A stretch of 64,000 nucleotides of DNA from Variovorax boronicumulans (lineage in GTDB: Bacteria > Pseudomonadota > Gammaproteobacteria > Burkholderiales > Burkholderiaceae_C). The DNA is taken from assembly GCF_029892485.1 (NCBI RefSeq), contig NZ_JARXVG010000005.1, forward strand, positions 372,001 to 436,000, read 5' to 3'. The notes under the pieces are model-generated. The model was not told the DNA's origin. It ran no database searches and worked only from the letters and a program-made list of their open reading frames with translations. The position numbers were made by a program, and so were the translations under genes. Positions 51,186-61,459 of the stretch are shown here, one piece after another; the stretch's first letter is position 1; the number at the start of each line of letters is the position of its first letter.

Positions 51186-51226
51186 GATCGATATGCATTT
51201 TGTCGAAAAAACGATTGGATCGATAT
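51186..51226. promoter_or_regulatory. Candidate LysR operator region in the LysR/aldehyde dehydrogenase promoter
   Basis: GATCGATATGCATTTTG at 51186-51202 matches the motif at 49349-49365 with one mismatch. The 9-mer GATCGATAT recurs at 51218-51226, 32 bases (about three helical turns) along. Outer half-sites CAGAAT (51175) and ATTCTG (51229-51234) are complementary. Confidence 0.6.
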
Positions 51227-51282
51227 CAATTCTGTTCCTAAACTCACGGCACTTCCAACAAAGAGACAAGGTCGGCGCCTTC

Positions 51283-52749
51283 GTGATCCACGGCGAGATC
51301 CATCAGAACGTGCGGCAATACATCAACGGTCGCTGGGAAACCAGCGCAACCACCGGTGTGAGCGTCAATCCTTCGGACACCAGCGAGGTGGTCGCCGAGT
51401 ACGCACGGGCTGATCGCCGCCAGGCCGAGGCCGCCATCCGCGCAGCCACCGAGGCCTTCCCCCACTGGAGCCACAGCACCCCGCAGCGCCGCGCCGACGT
51501 GCTCGACCGCATCGGCGCCGAGCTCATCGCACGCAAGGAAGAGTTGGGCCTCCTGCTGGCGCGCGAGCAGGGCAAGACGCTGCCTGAAGCGGTGGCCGAG
51601 ACGGCGCGCGCGGGACAGGTCTTCAAATTTTTCGCGGGCGAGGCCCTGCGCGGCGGTGCCGGCGGTGGCGGCGGCGAGAACCTCGCCTCGGTGCGTGCCG
51701 GCGTGCAGGTCGACGTGACGCGCGAGCCGGTCGGCGTGGCCGGGCTGATCACGCCGTGGAACGCGCCCTTCGTGATTCCCGCCTGGAAGATCGCGCCCGC
51801 GCTGGCCCATGGCAACAGTGTGGTGTTCAAGCCGGCCGAACTGGTGCCGGCCTGCGGCTGGGCACTGGCCGAGATCATCAGCCGCGCCGGCCTGCCGGCA
51901 GGTGCCTTCAACCTCGTGATGGGCAGCGGCCGCGAGGTGGGGCAGGCACTGGTCGACAGCGCGCAGGTCGATGCGCTGAGCTTCACCGGCTCCGCCGCCA
52001 ATGGCGAGCGGGTGCTGCAGGCCGCCGCCGCGCGACGCGCGAAGGTGCAACTGGAGACCGGCGGCAAGAACGCGCTCGTGGTGCTGGCCGATGCCGACCT
52101 CGACCGCGCCGTCGATTGCGCGGTGCAGGGCGCGTACTTCTCCGCGGGCCAGCGATGCACGGCATCGAGCCGGCTGATCGTCGAAGCGGCGGTGCACGAC
52201 GCCTTCGTCGCCAAGCTGCGCCAGCGCCTCAAGACATTGAAGATCGGCCATGCGCTGGAACGCGGCATCGACATCGGCCCGGTGGCCGACGAAGAGCGCC
52301 TCGCGCTGGACCTCGCATGGGTCGAGATCGCGCGCGAAGAGGGCGCCGAGCATGTGTGGGGCGGCGAGGCGCTGGAGCGTTCCACGCCTGGCTACTACAT
52401 GAGCCCGGCGCTGTTCCTCGCAAAGCCCTCGCACCGCATCGCGCGCGAGGAGATCTTCGGGCCGCTGGCCTGCGTGCTGCGCGCCGACGACTACGACCAG
52501 GCGCTGGCGCTGTGCAACGACACGCCCTTCGGCCTGTGTGCGGGCATCTGCACCAACTCGCTCAAGCACGCGATGCATTTCAGACGCCATGCCGTGGTCG
52601 GCATGACGATGGTCAATCTGCCGACCGCGGGGGTGGATTTCCACGTGCCCTTCGGCGGCCGCAAGGGGTCGGGCTACGGGCCGCGCGAACAAGGGCGCTA
52701 TGCCGCGGAGTTCTACACGACGGTAAAGACCGGCTACATGCTGGCCTGA
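51283..52749 (+). CDS. Aldehyde dehydrogenase, probable 2-oxoglutarate semialdehyde dehydrogenase
   Basis: A 488-residue NAD(P)-dependent ALDH. It has [14 protein letters not shown] (cofactor site), FTGSAANG, the general-base Glu in [11 protein letters not shown], the catalytic Cys292 in SAGQRCTAS and [11 protein letters not shown]. In the oxidative pentose route the last step converts 2-oxoglutarate semialdehyde to 2-oxoglutarate, and this is the only aldehyde dehydrogenase in the locus. No ATG is available near the N-terminus; GTG 51283 is chosen because it gives the usual length. The sugar transporter genes follow on the same strand. Confidence 0.9.
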   Translation: MIHGEIHQNVRQYINGRWETSATTGVSVNPSDTSEVVAEYARADRRQAEAAIRAATEAFPHWSHSTPQRRADVLDRIGAELIARKEELGLLLAREQGKTLPEAVAETARAGQVFKFFAGEALRGGAGGGGGENLASVRAGVQVDVTREPVGVAGLITPWNAPFVIPAWKIAPALAHGNSVVFKPAELVPACGWALAEIISRAGLPAGAFNLVMGSGREVGQALVDSAQVDALSFTGSAANGERVLQAAAARRAKVQLETGGKNALVVLADADLDRAVDCAVQGAYFSAGQRCTASSRLIVEAAVHDAFVAKLRQRLKTLKIGHALERGIDIGPVADEERLALDLAWVEIAREEGAEHVWGGEALERSTPGYYMSPALFLAKPSHRIAREEIFGPLACVLRADDYDQALALCNDTPFGLCAGICTNSLKHAMHFRRHAVVGMTMVNLPTAGVDFHVPFGGRKGSGYGPREQGRYAAEFYTTVKTGYMLA

Positions 52750-52809
52750 ACCGTACGGGGTTTCATCATCAAGTACAGCAACGCAGACTCGTCAAGAAGG
52801 AGACACACC

Positions 52810-53775
52810 ATGACCATGAATCGCCGCACTCTCAACATCGCGCTCGCCGCAGCGTCCCTGGGCAGCCTGCTGCCCGCTTCCGCCTTCGCGCAGAAGAAAC
52901 TCGTGCTCGGCTTCGCCCAGGTGGGCGCCGAGAGCGAATGGCGCACCGCCAACACCGAGTCGATCAAGTCTTCGGCCAAGGAGGCTGGCATCGAGCTCAA
53001 GTTCTCCGACGCGCAGCAGAAGCAGGAGAACCAGATCAAGGCGATCCGCTCGTACATCGCGCAGAAGGTCGACGTGATCGCCTTCTCACCGGTGGTCGAA
53101 TCGGGCTGGGAAACCGTGCTGCGCGAAGCCAAGGCCGCCAAGATCCCGGTGGTGCTGACCGACCGCTCCGTCAACACCAAGGACGACACGCTCTACGTGA
53201 CCTTCATGGGCTCCGACTTCGTCGAGGAAGGCCGCAAGGCAGGCCGCTGGCTCACCGAGAAGATGAAGGACCAGAAGGGCGAAGTGAACATCGTCGAGCT
53301 GCAGGGCACCGTGGGCTCGGCACCGGCCATCGACCGCAAGAAGGGCTTCGAGGAAATCATCAAGGCCGACCCGAAGTTCAAGATCATCCGCTCGCAGACC
53401 GGCGACTTCACCCGCGCCAAGGGCAAGGAAGTGATGGAAGCCTTCCTGAAGGCCGACGGCAAGAAGATCAACGTGCTCTTCGCGCACAACGACGACATGG
53501 CCATCGGCGCGATCCAGGCCATCGAAGAGGCAGGTCTGAAGCCGGCGAAGGACATCACCATCATCTCGATCGACGGCGTCAAGGGTGCCTTCGAAGCCAT
53601 GATCGCCGGCAAGCTCAACGTGTCGGTGGAATGCAGCCCGCTGCTCGGCCCGCAGCTGATGAGCGCCGTGAAGGACATCAAGGCCGGCAAGGCGCTGCCC
53701 AAGCGCATCGTGACCGAAGAAGGCATCTTCCCCATGGAAGTCGCCGCCAAAGAATTCCCGAACCGCAAATACTAA
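52810..53775 (+). CDS. ytfQ: Sugar ABC transporter binding protein, YtfQ-like
   Basis: A 321-residue family 1 periplasmic binding protein with a signal peptide ending ASAFAQ. The mature start [25 protein letters not shown] and the [23 protein letters not shown] segment are characteristic of YtfQ, the galactofuranose/furanose-binding protein of the YtfQRT-YjfF system. AAGGAG precedes the ATG. Its ATPase and permeases lie downstream, after the inserted ChvE-GguAB genes. Confidence 0.92.
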   Translation: MTMNRRTLNIALAAASLGSLLPASAFAQKKLVLGFAQVGAESEWRTANTESIKSSAKEAGIELKFSDAQQKQENQIKAIRSYIAQKVDVIAFSPVVESGWETVLREAKAAKIPVVLTDRSVNTKDDTLYVTFMGSDFVEEGRKAGRWLTEKMKDQKGEVNIVELQGTVGSAPAIDRKKGFEEIIKADPKFKIIRSQTGDFTRAKGKEVMEAFLKADGKKINVLFAHNDDMAIGAIQAIEEAGLKPAKDITIISIDGVKGAFEAMIAGKLNVSVECSPLLGPQLMSAVKDIKAGKALPKRIVTEEGIFPMEVAAKEFPNRKY

Positions 53776-53787
53776 GAAGAGCACCTC

Positions 53788-54858
53788 ATGAAACGCAAAT
53801 TCCTCAAGGCCTCGCTCGCGGGCCTGGCTTTCGCCGTCGTCGGCTTCACGCCGCTGGCCAATGCACAGGACAAGGGCCTGATCGCCATCTCGATGCCCAC
53901 CAAGTCGTCGGCCCGCTGGATCGCCGACGGCGCGAACATGGTCAAGTACTTCAAGGACAAGGGCTACAAGACCGACCTGCAGTACGCGGACGACGACATC
54001 CCGAACCAGCTCGCGCAGATCGAGAACATGGTGACCAAGGGCTCGAAGGTGCTCGTGATCGCCGCCATCGACGGCACCACGCTCTCCGACGTGCTGCAAA
54101 AGGCTGCCGACAAGGGCGTGAAGGTCATCGCGTACGACCGGCTCATCAAGGGCTCGAAGAACGTCGACTACTACGCCACCTTCGACAACTTCCAGGTCGG
54201 CGTGCTGCAGGCGCAATCGATCGAAGCGGCGCTGGGCTTGAAGAGCGGCAAGGGTCCGTTCAACATCGAGCTCTTCGGCGGCTCGCCGGACGACAACAAC
54301 GCCTTCTTCTTCTACAACGGCGCGCTCTCGGTGCTCAAGCCCTACATCGACAGCGGCAAGCTGGTGGTGCGCAGCAAGCAGATGGGCATGGACAAGGTCG
54401 GCACGCTGCGCTGGGACGGCGCTGTGGCACAGGCCCGCATGGACAACCTGCTGTCGGCCTACTACACCAAGGACCGCGTGGATGCGGTGCTGTCGCCGTA
54501 CGACGGCCTCTCGATCGGCATCCTCTCGTCGCTCAAGGGCGTGGGCTACGGCTCGGGTTCGCAGCCGATGCCCATCGTCTCGGGCCAGGACGCCGAGGTG
54601 CCTTCGGTCAAGTCGATCCTGCGCAAGGAACAGACCTCCACCGTGTTCAAGGACACGCGCGAGCTGGCCAAGGTGACGGTCGCGATGGTCGACGCCATGC
54701 TCTCGGGCAAGACACCCGAAGTGAACGACACCAAGACCTACAACAACGGCATCAAGGTCGTGCCCTCGTACCTGCTCAAGCCCGTGAGCGTGGACGCCTC
54801 GAACTGGAAGCAGGTGCTGGTGGACAGCGGCTACTACAAGGAAAGCCAGGTCAAGTGA
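53788..54858 (+). CDS. chvE: Multiple-sugar-binding periplasmic protein ChvE-like
   Basis: A 356-residue binding protein with a signal peptide ending ANAQ. The mature N-terminus [23 protein letters not shown] and the [16 protein letters not shown] segment match ChvE/XylF-type proteins that bind pentoses and galactose. It starts 12 bases after ytfQ, and its stop overlaps the ATPase start (GTGA). ChvE proteins feed sugar transport and, in Agrobacterium, also sensing; only transport is supported here. Confidence 0.94.
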   Translation: MKRKFLKASLAGLAFAVVGFTPLANAQDKGLIAISMPTKSSARWIADGANMVKYFKDKGYKTDLQYADDDIPNQLAQIENMVTKGSKVLVIAAIDGTTLSDVLQKAADKGVKVIAYDRLIKGSKNVDYYATFDNFQVGVLQAQSIEAALGLKSGKGPFNIELFGGSPDDNNAFFFYNGALSVLKPYIDSGKLVVRSKQMGMDKVGTLRWDGAVAQARMDNLLSAYYTKDRVDAVLSPYDGLSIGILSSLKGVGYGSGSQPMPIVSGQDAEVPSVKSILRKEQTSTVFKDTRELAKVTVAMVDAMLSGKTPEVNDTKTYNNGIKVVPSYLLKPVSVDASNWKQVLVDSGYYKESQVK

Positions 54859-56420
54859 GCACGGTGAGCGGAGACGAACGCACGATCCTCGAGATGCGCG
54901 GGATCACCAAGACGTTCCCGGGGGTGAAGGCCCTCAGCAACGTCAACCTCGCCGTGCGCGAGGGGGAGATCCACGCGGTGGTCGGCGAGAACGGCGCGGG
55001 CAAGTCGACGCTCATGAAGGTATTGAGCGGCGTCTACCCGTGCGACTCGTACACCGGCGAGATCCATTTCGAGGGCGAGCTTCGCCGCTTCAAGGGCATC
55101 GCCGACAGCGAGAAGCTGGGCATCATCATCATTCACCAGGAGCTCGCGCTGGTGCCGCTGCTCTCGATTGCGGAGAACCTGTTTCTCGGCAACGAGATCG
55201 CCACCGGCGGCGTGATCGACTGGTTCGCCGCCTATGCGAAGACGCGCGAGCTGCTCGCCAAGGTGGGCCTCAAGGAACTGCCCACCACGCTGGTGACCGA
55301 CCTCGGTGTCGGCAAGCAGCAGCTGGTGGAGATTGCGAAGGCGCTGGCCAAGGAGGTGAAGCTGCTGATCCTCGACGAGCCCACCGCCAGCCTCAACGAG
55401 AACGACAGCGATGCGCTGCTGATGCTGCTGCTCGAACTCAAGCGCCAGGGCATCGCGTCGATCCTCATCTCGCACAAGCTCAACGAAATCGCCAAGGTGG
55501 CCGATTCGATCACCGTGCTGCGCGATGGCGCCACGGTCGAGACCATGGACTGCCGCGGCGCACCGATCAGCGAAGACCGCATCATCCGCGGCATGGTCGG
55601 GCGCGACATGGAGCACCGCTATCCGCAACGCTCGCCGAAGATCGGCGAGACGGTGCTGGAAGTGCGCGACTGGCGCGTGCACCACGCGCTGCATGCCGAC
55701 CGCGAACAGATCAAGGGCGTGAACCTGCATGTGCGCCAGGGCGAGATCGTCGGCATCGCGGGCCTCATGGGCGCGGGCCGCACCGAACTGGCGATGAGCG
55801 TGTTCGGCAAGTCGTACGGGCAGCGCATCAGCGGCTCCGTGCTCATGCACGGCAAGCCGGTGGACGTGAGCACCGTGCGCAAGGCCATCGACCACGGTAT
55901 CGCCTACGTCACCGAAGACCGCAAGGGCCTCGGGCTGGTGCTGGAGGAAGGCATCCGCAAGAACATCAGCCTCGCGAACCTCGATGCGATTTCCGAACGC
56001 ACGGTGATCGACGACGGCCGCGAATTCAAGGTCGCCAACGACTACAAGAAGGCGCTGAACATCCGCTGCTCGGGCGTCGAGCAACTGGTGGTCAACCTGT
56101 CGGGCGGCAACCAGCAGAAGGTGGTGCTGAGCAAGTGGCTCTTCACCAAACCCGAACTGCTGATATTGGACGAACCCACGCGCGGCATCGACGTGGGCGC
56201 CAAGTACGAGATCTACACCATCATCGACCAGCTCGCGAGCGAGGGCAAAGGCATTCTCATGATTTCTTCCGAACTGCCGGAGTTGCTCGGCATGTGCGAC
56301 CGCATCTACGTGATGAACGAGGGCCGCTTCGTGGCCGAGTTCACGGCCGCAGAGGCTTCGCAGGAACGCATCATGCATGCCATCGTCAGCGCAGGGAGCT
56401 CTGTCCATGTCGCAGCCTGA
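54855..56420 (+). CDS. gguA: Sugar ABC transporter ATPase, GguA/MmsA-like (two ATPase domains)
   Basis: A 521-residue tandem ATPase. The first cassette has Walker [10 protein letters not shown] and Walker [12 protein letters not shown]. The second has the degenerate GLMGAGRTE loop, the signature LSGGNQQK and Walker [13 protein letters not shown], the pattern of CUT2-family sugar importers. GTG 54855 overlaps the chvE stop, with AGG just upstream. It pairs with the permease encoded next, overlapping it by 14 bases. Confidence 0.93.
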   Translation: MSTVSGDERTILEMRGITKTFPGVKALSNVNLAVREGEIHAVVGENGAGKSTLMKVLSGVYPCDSYTGEIHFEGELRRFKGIADSEKLGIIIIHQELALVPLLSIAENLFLGNEIATGGVIDWFAAYAKTRELLAKVGLKELPTTLVTDLGVGKQQLVEIAKALAKEVKLLILDEPTASLNENDSDALLMLLLELKRQGIASILISHKLNEIAKVADSITVLRDGATVETMDCRGAPISEDRIIRGMVGRDMEHRYPQRSPKIGETVLEVRDWRVHHALHADREQIKGVNLHVRQGEIVGIAGLMGAGRTELAMSVFGKSYGQRISGSVLMHGKPVDVSTVRKAIDHGIAYVTEDRKGLGLVLEEGIRKNISLANLDAISERTVIDDGREFKVANDYKKALNIRCSGVEQLVVNLSGGNQQKVVLSKWLFTKPELLILDEPTRGIDVGAKYEIYTIIDQLASEGKGILMISSELPELLGMCDRIYVMNEGRFVAEFTAAEASQERIMHAIVSAGSSVHVAA

Positions 56421-57621
56421 AGCCAACGCGGTGCAAGGCGCCGCTCCCGCAACCCCGGCCACTGCGAAGCTCCACGTGGGCTTCCTGAAGAACAACCTGC
56501 GCGAATACGGCATGCTGATCTCGCTGGTCGCGATCATGGTGCTGTTCCAGGTGCTGACCGACGGCACGCTCTTGCGGCCGCTCAACCTCACCAACCTGCT
56601 GCTGCAGAACAGCTACGTGGTCATCATGGCGCTGGGCATGCTGCTGGTGATCGTGGCGGGGCACATCGACCTGTCGGTGGGCTCGGTCTGCGGCTTCATC
56701 GGCGCGCTCGCGGCGGTGCTCATGGTGGAGTACGAATGGCATTTCGTGCCGACCGCGATCGTCAGCATCGTGGCCGGTGCCGTCATCGGCGCCGCGCAGG
56801 GCTGGTTCGTCGCGTTCCGCAAGATCCCGTCGTTCATCGTCACGCTCGCGGGCATGCTGGTGTTCAAGGGGCTCACGCTGGCGCTGCTGGCGGGGCAGTC
56901 GGTGGGGCCGTTTCCGGTCGAGTTCCAGCGGCTGAGCTCGGGCTTCATTCCCGATCCGCTGGGCAGCGACACGCTGCGCACCACCTCGCTGATCGTCGGC
57001 GCACTCGCGGCCGCGGCGCTGGTGTTCTTCAAGCTGCGCGGGCGCGCCAAGCTCAAGGCGCACGGCATGGAGCAGGAGCCCTACGCCTTCTTCCTGGTGA
57101 AGAACCTGTTCTTCGCGGCGATCATCCTGTTCTTCAGCTACCTGCTGTCCACCTACAAGGGCCTGCCCAATGTGCTGGTGGTGATGGCGGTGCTGATCGT
57201 GGTGTACGACTTCGTCACCAACCGCACCACCATCGGCCGGCGCATCTATGCGCTGGGCGGCAACGAGAAGGCGGCGCGGCTGTCGGGCGTGAAGACGCAG
57301 CGGCTCGCGTTCCTCACCTTCGTGAACATGGGCGCGCTGGCTGCGCTCGCGGGCCTGGTGTTCGCGGCGCGGCTCAACACGGCCACGCCCAAGGCGGGCC
57401 TGGGCTTCGAGCTCGACGTGATCGCGGCCTGCTTCATCGGCGGCGCCTCGGCCTCGGGCGGCGTGGGCCGGGTGATGGGCGCGGTGATCGGCGCCTTCAT
57501 CATGGGTGTGATGAACAACGGCATGTCGATCCTGGGGATCGGCATCGACTACCAGCAGGTCATCAAGGGTCTGGTGCTGCTGGCGGCGGTGTTCATCGAC
57601 GTCTACAACAAGAACAAGTAG
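56407..57621 (+). CDS. gguB: Sugar ABC transporter permease, GguB/XylH-like
   Basis: A 404-residue membrane protein with about ten or more helices, including [21 protein letters not shown], the conserved substrate-pathway motif of CUT2 permeases, and the cytoplasmic coupling loop [16 protein letters not shown]. The extended middle (about 165-240) is as in XylH/GguB. ATG 56407 has GGGAG upstream. It works with the ChvE-type protein and the GguA ATPase. Confidence 0.92.
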   Translation: MSQPEANAVQGAAPATPATAKLHVGFLKNNLREYGMLISLVAIMVLFQVLTDGTLLRPLNLTNLLLQNSYVVIMALGMLLVIVAGHIDLSVGSVCGFIGALAAVLMVEYEWHFVPTAIVSIVAGAVIGAAQGWFVAFRKIPSFIVTLAGMLVFKGLTLALLAGQSVGPFPVEFQRLSSGFIPDPLGSDTLRTTSLIVGALAAAALVFFKLRGRAKLKAHGMEQEPYAFFLVKNLFFAAIILFFSYLLSTYKGLPNVLVVMAVLIVVYDFVTNRTTIGRRIYALGGNEKAARLSGVKTQRLAFLTFVNMGALAALAGLVFAARLNTATPKAGLGFELDVIAACFIGGASASGGVGRVMGAVIGAFIMGVMNNGMSILGIGIDYQQVIKGLVLLAAVFIDVYNKNK

Positions 57622-57625
57622 CCGC

Positions 57626-59149
57626 ATGACCGAAAGCGCGACCCTTGCCCCGGTGCTGGAACTGCGGGGCATCCACAAGCAGTTCGGCGGCATCTCCGTG
57701 CTGAACGACGTGCAACTCAGGCTCTACCCGGGCGAAGTCCATGCGCTCATGGGGCAGAACGGCGCGGGCAAGTCCACGCTGATCAAGGTGCTCACGGGCG
57801 TGCTGCCGTCGAGTGGCGGCGAGATGTTCTTCGACGGCCAGGCCATCCGGCCCGGCTCGCCGCTGGAGGCGCAGAAGCTCGGCATCAGCACGGTCTATCA
57901 GGAGGTGAACCTGTGCCCGAACCTCTCGGTAGCCGAGAACGTGTTCGCGGGGCGCTATCCGCGCTGCGGTGCGATGCAGGGTTTTCGCATCGACTGGGCG
58001 GCGGTGAACCGCCGGGCAGAGGAGCTGCTGGCGCGCATCGGGCTCGATATCGACGTGACGCGCCTGCTGTCCAGCTATTCGGTCGCGGTGCAGCAGATGG
58101 TGGCGATCGCGCGGGCGCTCGGCGTGTCGTCGAAGGTGTTGATCCTCGACGAGCCGACATCGAGCCTGGACGACGACGAAGTGGAAAAGCTCTTCGAGGT
58201 GCTGCGGCGCCTGCGCGCCGAAGGGCTCGCGATCGTCTTCGTGACCCACTTCCTGAACCAGATGTACGCGGTGTCCGACCGCATCACCGTGCTGCGCAAC
58301 GGCAACTGGGTGGGCGAATGGAAGGCCGCGGACCTCGGCCCGCAGGCGCTGATCGCCGCGATGCTCGGGCGCGAACTCGCTGCGCAGTCGGCACGGCCCG
58401 CGGCGCTGCCCGCGTTCGACGAAGCCGCGCCGGCCTTGCTGCAGACCGAAGGGTTGGGGCAGGCCGGGCAGTTGCAGGCGACCGATCTGCGCGTGCGTGC
58501 CGGCGAAGTCGTCGGCATCGCCGGGCTGCTCGGCGCGGGGCGCACCGAGCTTGCGCGTCTGTTGTTCGGGTTGGAATCGCCCGACCGCGGCGTGCTCAAG
58601 GTCGATGGCCGCGCCGTCACGTTCTCGAACCCCGCCGATGCGATCCGCGAAGGGCTGGCGCTGTGCCCCGAGGAGCGCAAGACGGACGGCATCGTGGCCG
58701 AGCTGTCGGTGCGCGAGAACATCGCGCTCGCTTTGCAGGCGCGCCTGGGCACGCGGAAATTTTTGTCGCACGCCGAGCAGACCGCGATGGCCGAGCGCTT
58801 CGTCGCGTCGCTGGGCATCAAGACGGCGAGCGTCGAAACCCCCATCGGCCTGCTCTCGGGCGGCAACCAGCAGAAGGCCATGATCGCGCGCTGGCTCGCG
58901 ACCGAGCCTCGCCTGTTGATCCTCGATGAGCCCACGCGCGGCATCGACGTGGCGGCCAAGCAGGAAATCATGGAAGAGATATTGCGGCTCGCACGCGCGG
59001 GCATGGCGGTGATCTTCATCTCGTCGGAGATGAGCGAGGTGGTGCGCGTGGCGCATCGCATCGTGGTGCTGCGCGACCGGCAGAAGGTGGGCGAACTGCC
59101 GGGCGGTTCGACCGAGGACGAGGTTTACGAAATGATTGCCGCAGCATGA
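57626..59149 (+). CDS. ytfR: Sugar ABC transporter ATPase, YtfR-like
   Basis: A 507-residue tandem ATPase with Walker A GQNGAGKST, an altered first signature (SSYSVAVQQMVAIARALG), Walker B LILDEPTSSLD, and second-half [18 protein letters not shown] and [12 protein letters not shown]. It is the energy unit for the YtfT/YjfF permeases encoded next, and its binding protein YtfQ is encoded four genes upstream. ATG 57626 lies four bases after the gguB stop. Confidence 0.92.
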   Translation: MTESATLAPVLELRGIHKQFGGISVLNDVQLRLYPGEVHALMGQNGAGKSTLIKVLTGVLPSSGGEMFFDGQAIRPGSPLEAQKLGISTVYQEVNLCPNLSVAENVFAGRYPRCGAMQGFRIDWAAVNRRAEELLARIGLDIDVTRLLSSYSVAVQQMVAIARALGVSSKVLILDEPTSSLDDDEVEKLFEVLRRLRAEGLAIVFVTHFLNQMYAVSDRITVLRNGNWVGEWKAADLGPQALIAAMLGRELAAQSARPAALPAFDEAAPALLQTEGLGQAGQLQATDLRVRAGEVVGIAGLLGAGRTELARLLFGLESPDRGVLKVDGRAVTFSNPADAIREGLALCPEERKTDGIVAELSVRENIALALQARLGTRKFLSHAEQTAMAERFVASLGIKTASVETPIGLLSGGNQQKAMIARWLATEPRLLILDEPTRGIDVAAKQEIMEEILRLARAGMAVIFISSEMSEVVRVAHRIVVLRDRQKVGELPGGSTEDEVYEMIAAA

Positions 59150-59176
59150 CGCACAGCGATCTTTCTTTGTGTTTCT

Positions 59177-59282
59177 CCCTCCCCTCCCGGGGGAGGGCAG
59201 GGGTGGGGGCCAGCGGCCTCCACCACCGCGCAACATCCAAGGCCGCGTGCCCCCATCCCAGCCTTCCCCCGGAAGGGGAAGG
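59177..59282. repeat. Inverted pair of GC-rich REP-like elements
   Basis: Two 34-base units, 59177-59210 and 59249-59282, are reverse complements with 29 of 34 positions matching. Each is rich in CCCTCCC/GGGAGGG and the GTGGGGGC core. They fill the gap between ytfR and ytfT, which may fold into a long hairpin in the transcript. The pair arrangement resembles a bacterial interspersed mosaic element. Confidence 0.75.
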
Positions 59283-59297
59283 AGCAAGGCAGAAGAC

Positions 59298-60332
59298 ATG
59301 AACCGCCTTTCATCCCTCATGAGCCATCGCCTCGCCTGGCCCATCGTCACATTGCTCCTGCTGCTCGCCGTCAACATCGGCTTCAACGCCAGCTTCCTGC
59401 ATCTCGAATGGCGCGAAGGCCATCTCTACGGCAGCCTGATCGACATCCTGAACCGTGCGGCGCCGCTGGTGCTGGTTTCGCTCGGCATGACGCTGGTGAT
59501 CGCCACGCGCGGCATCGACATCTCGGTCGGTGCGGTGGTGGCCATTGCCGCGGCTGTCGCGGCCTGGATGATCGGCGGCTCGGTCTCCAGCGACGTGAGC
59601 CGGTTCCCGATGTCCCTCGCGATTCTCGCGGCCATCGGCGTGGCGCTGCTCTGCGGCCTGTGGAACGGCCTGCTGGTCGCCAAGGTCGGCATGCAGCCGA
59701 TCATCGCGACGCTGATCCTCATGGTGGCCGGCCGCGGCATCGCGCAACTCATCGCGGACGGGCAGATCATCACGATCTACTACAAGCCCTACTTCTTCCT
59801 GGGCAGCGGCTACCTGCTGGGATTGCCGTTCTCGCTGTTCATCGTGGCAGCGGTGTTCGTGCTGCTGTATCTGGCGATCACGCGCACGGCGCTGGGCCTG
59901 TTCATCCAGGCGGTGGGCATCAACCCGACGGCGGCGCGCGTGGCGGGCATCCAGTCGCGGCGGCTCGTCGTCGGCGCGTACGCGTTCTGCGGCGCTTGCG
60001 CCGGCGTGGCGGGCCTGCTGATCAGCTCCAACGTGAAGAGCGCGGACGGCAACAACGCCGGCCAACTGCTGGAGCTCGACGCGATCCTTGCGGTCACGCT
60101 CGGCGGCACGGCGCTGACCGGTGGGCGATTCAGCCTCATGGGCAGCGTGATCGGTGCGCTGATCATCCAGACGCTGACCTATGCCATCTATTCGCTGGGC
60201 GTGCCGCCGGAGATCAACCTGGTGGTGAAGGCGGTGGTGGTGTTCGTGGTGATGCTGCTGCAGTCGCCGGAGTTCAGGACACAGGTTCGGTCGCTGGTGC
60301 AGCGGCCGGTGCATGAGGGGAGCAGGGCATGA
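59298..60332 (+). CDS. ytfT: Sugar ABC transporter permease, YtfT-like
   Basis: A 344-residue permease with about ten helices, the CUT2 motif ATRGIDISVGAVVAIAAAV and the coupling-loop region TALGLFIQAVGINPTAARVAGI. It pairs with YjfF. ATG 59298 follows the repeat pair; the start is set by homology and the length of the N-terminal tail. Confidence 0.92.
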   Translation: MNRLSSLMSHRLAWPIVTLLLLLAVNIGFNASFLHLEWREGHLYGSLIDILNRAAPLVLVSLGMTLVIATRGIDISVGAVVAIAAAVAAWMIGGSVSSDVSRFPMSLAILAAIGVALLCGLWNGLLVAKVGMQPIIATLILMVAGRGIAQLIADGQIITIYYKPYFFLGSGYLLGLPFSLFIVAAVFVLLYLAITRTALGLFIQAVGINPTAARVAGIQSRRLVVGAYAFCGACAGVAGLLISSNVKSADGNNAGQLLELDAILAVTLGGTALTGGRFSLMGSVIGALIIQTLTYAIYSLGVPPEINLVVKAVVVFVVMLLQSPEFRTQVRSLVQRPVHEGSRA

Positions 60333-60393
60333 GCGCCGCGCCGGGCCGCCCCAAGCAAGCTCGCACCGCAGTGCGAAGCACGGAGGTTTTTCA

Positions 60394-61428
60394 ATGAGCG
60401 CTGTGATCGAAACGGCCGCAGCACCCTCACCCCAGCCCTCTCCCGCAAGCGGGAGAGGGGGCAAGGCAGGGCTCAATCCGAAGTACCTGCCGCTCACCGC
60501 GACCATCTCGCTGTTCGTGCTGATGGCGACGCTGGGCTCGGTGTTCTACGACGGGTTCTTCTCGGCGCAGGTGTTCCTCAACCTGCTGATCGACAACGCC
60601 TTCCTCATCGTCGTCGCGGTCGGCATGACCTTCGTGATTCTTTCGGGCGGCATCGACCTGTCGGTGGGCTCGGTGATCGCGCTCACGACGATGGTGTCGG
60701 CCTCGCTCGTCGAGAAGCACGGGTGGAGCCCTGCCATCGTGATTCCGCTGGTGCTGGTGATGGGCACGGCCTTCGGCGCGTTCATGGGCCTGCTCATCGA
60801 GCGCTTCAGGCTGCAGCCCTTCATCGTCACGCTCGCGGGCATGTTCCTCGCGCGCGGGCTCTGCTACCTCATCAGCATCGACTCGATCAGCATCACCAAC
60901 GAGTTCTACTCCGAGGTCTCGCAGATCCGCATTCCGATCTGGGGCGAGGCCTCGGTCTCGATCAGCGCGGTGATTGCCATCGGGGTGCTGCTGGCCGCGG
61001 TGTTCATTGCGCACTGCACGCCTTTCGGCCGCGCGGTGTACGCCATCGGCGGCAGCGAGCATTCGGCCATGCTGATGGGCCTGCCGGTGCGTCGCACGCT
61101 CGTGGGCGTGTACACGCTCTCGGGCTTCTGCTCGGCGCTGGCGGGCGTGATCTTCACCTTCTACATGCTCTCGGGCTACGGCCTGCATGCGCTCGGGCTG
61201 GAGCTCGATGCCATTGCGGCGGTGGTGATCGGCGGCACGCTGCTCACCGGCGGCGTGGGCTATGTGGCGGGCACGCTGTTCGGCGTGCTGATGCTCGGGA
61301 TCATCCAGACGCTCATTTCCTTCGACGGCACGCTGAGCTCGTGGTGGACGCGCATCGTCGTCGGCGCGCTGCTCTTCGTGTTCTGCCTGCTGCAACGCTT
61401 CTTCACATCGCGCGCACCCCGGCGCTGA
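60394..61428 (+). CDS. yjfF: Sugar ABC transporter permease, YjfF-like, with a repeat-derived N-terminus
   Basis: A 344-residue permease with about ten helices, the [18 protein letters not shown] motif and the coupling loop GGSEHSAMLMGLPVRRTL. GGAGG eight bases before ATG 60394 fixes the start. Residues about 11-27 (APSPQPSPASGRGGKAG) are encoded by an inserted REP-like hairpin, so the N-terminal tail is longer than in relatives and low in complexity. The transmembrane part begins after it and looks intact. Confidence 0.92.
   Translation: MSAVIETAAAPSPQPSPASGRGGKAGLNPKYLPLTATISLFVLMATLGSVFYDGFFSAQVFLNLLIDNAFLIVVAVGMTFVILSGGIDLSVGSVIALTTMVSASLVEKHGWSPAIVIPLVLVMGTAFGAFMGLLIERFRLQPFIVTLAGMFLARGLCYLISIDSISITNEFYSEVSQIRIPIWGEASVSISAVIAIGVLLAAVFIAHCTPFGRAVYAIGGSEHSAMLMGLPVRRTLVGVYTLSGFCSALAGVIFTFYMLSGYGLHALGLELDAIAAVVIGGTLLTGGVGYVAGTLFGVLMLGIIQTLISFDGTLSSWWTRIVVGALLFVFCLLQRFFTSRAPRR
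60424..60459 (+). repeat. REP-like hairpin inside yjfF
   Basis: A perfect 11-bp stem CCCTCTCCCGC (60436-60446) and GCGGGAGAGGG (60449-60459) has a two-base AA loop and is preceded by CCCTCACCCCAG. It is in frame within the yjfF coding sequence and related in composition to the elements at 59177-59282. Confidence 0.85.
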
Positions 61429-61459
61429 CTTTCTCTCTTTTTCTCTCAGGACACCTCGC

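Noticed and set aside
51756-54854. A long plus-strand frame joined to the GguA ATPase, suggesting a 1554-residue fusion
   Set aside because: The first thousand codons lie out of frame over the aldehyde dehydrogenase, ytfQ and chvE genes. Only the part from GTG 54855 encodes the ATPase.
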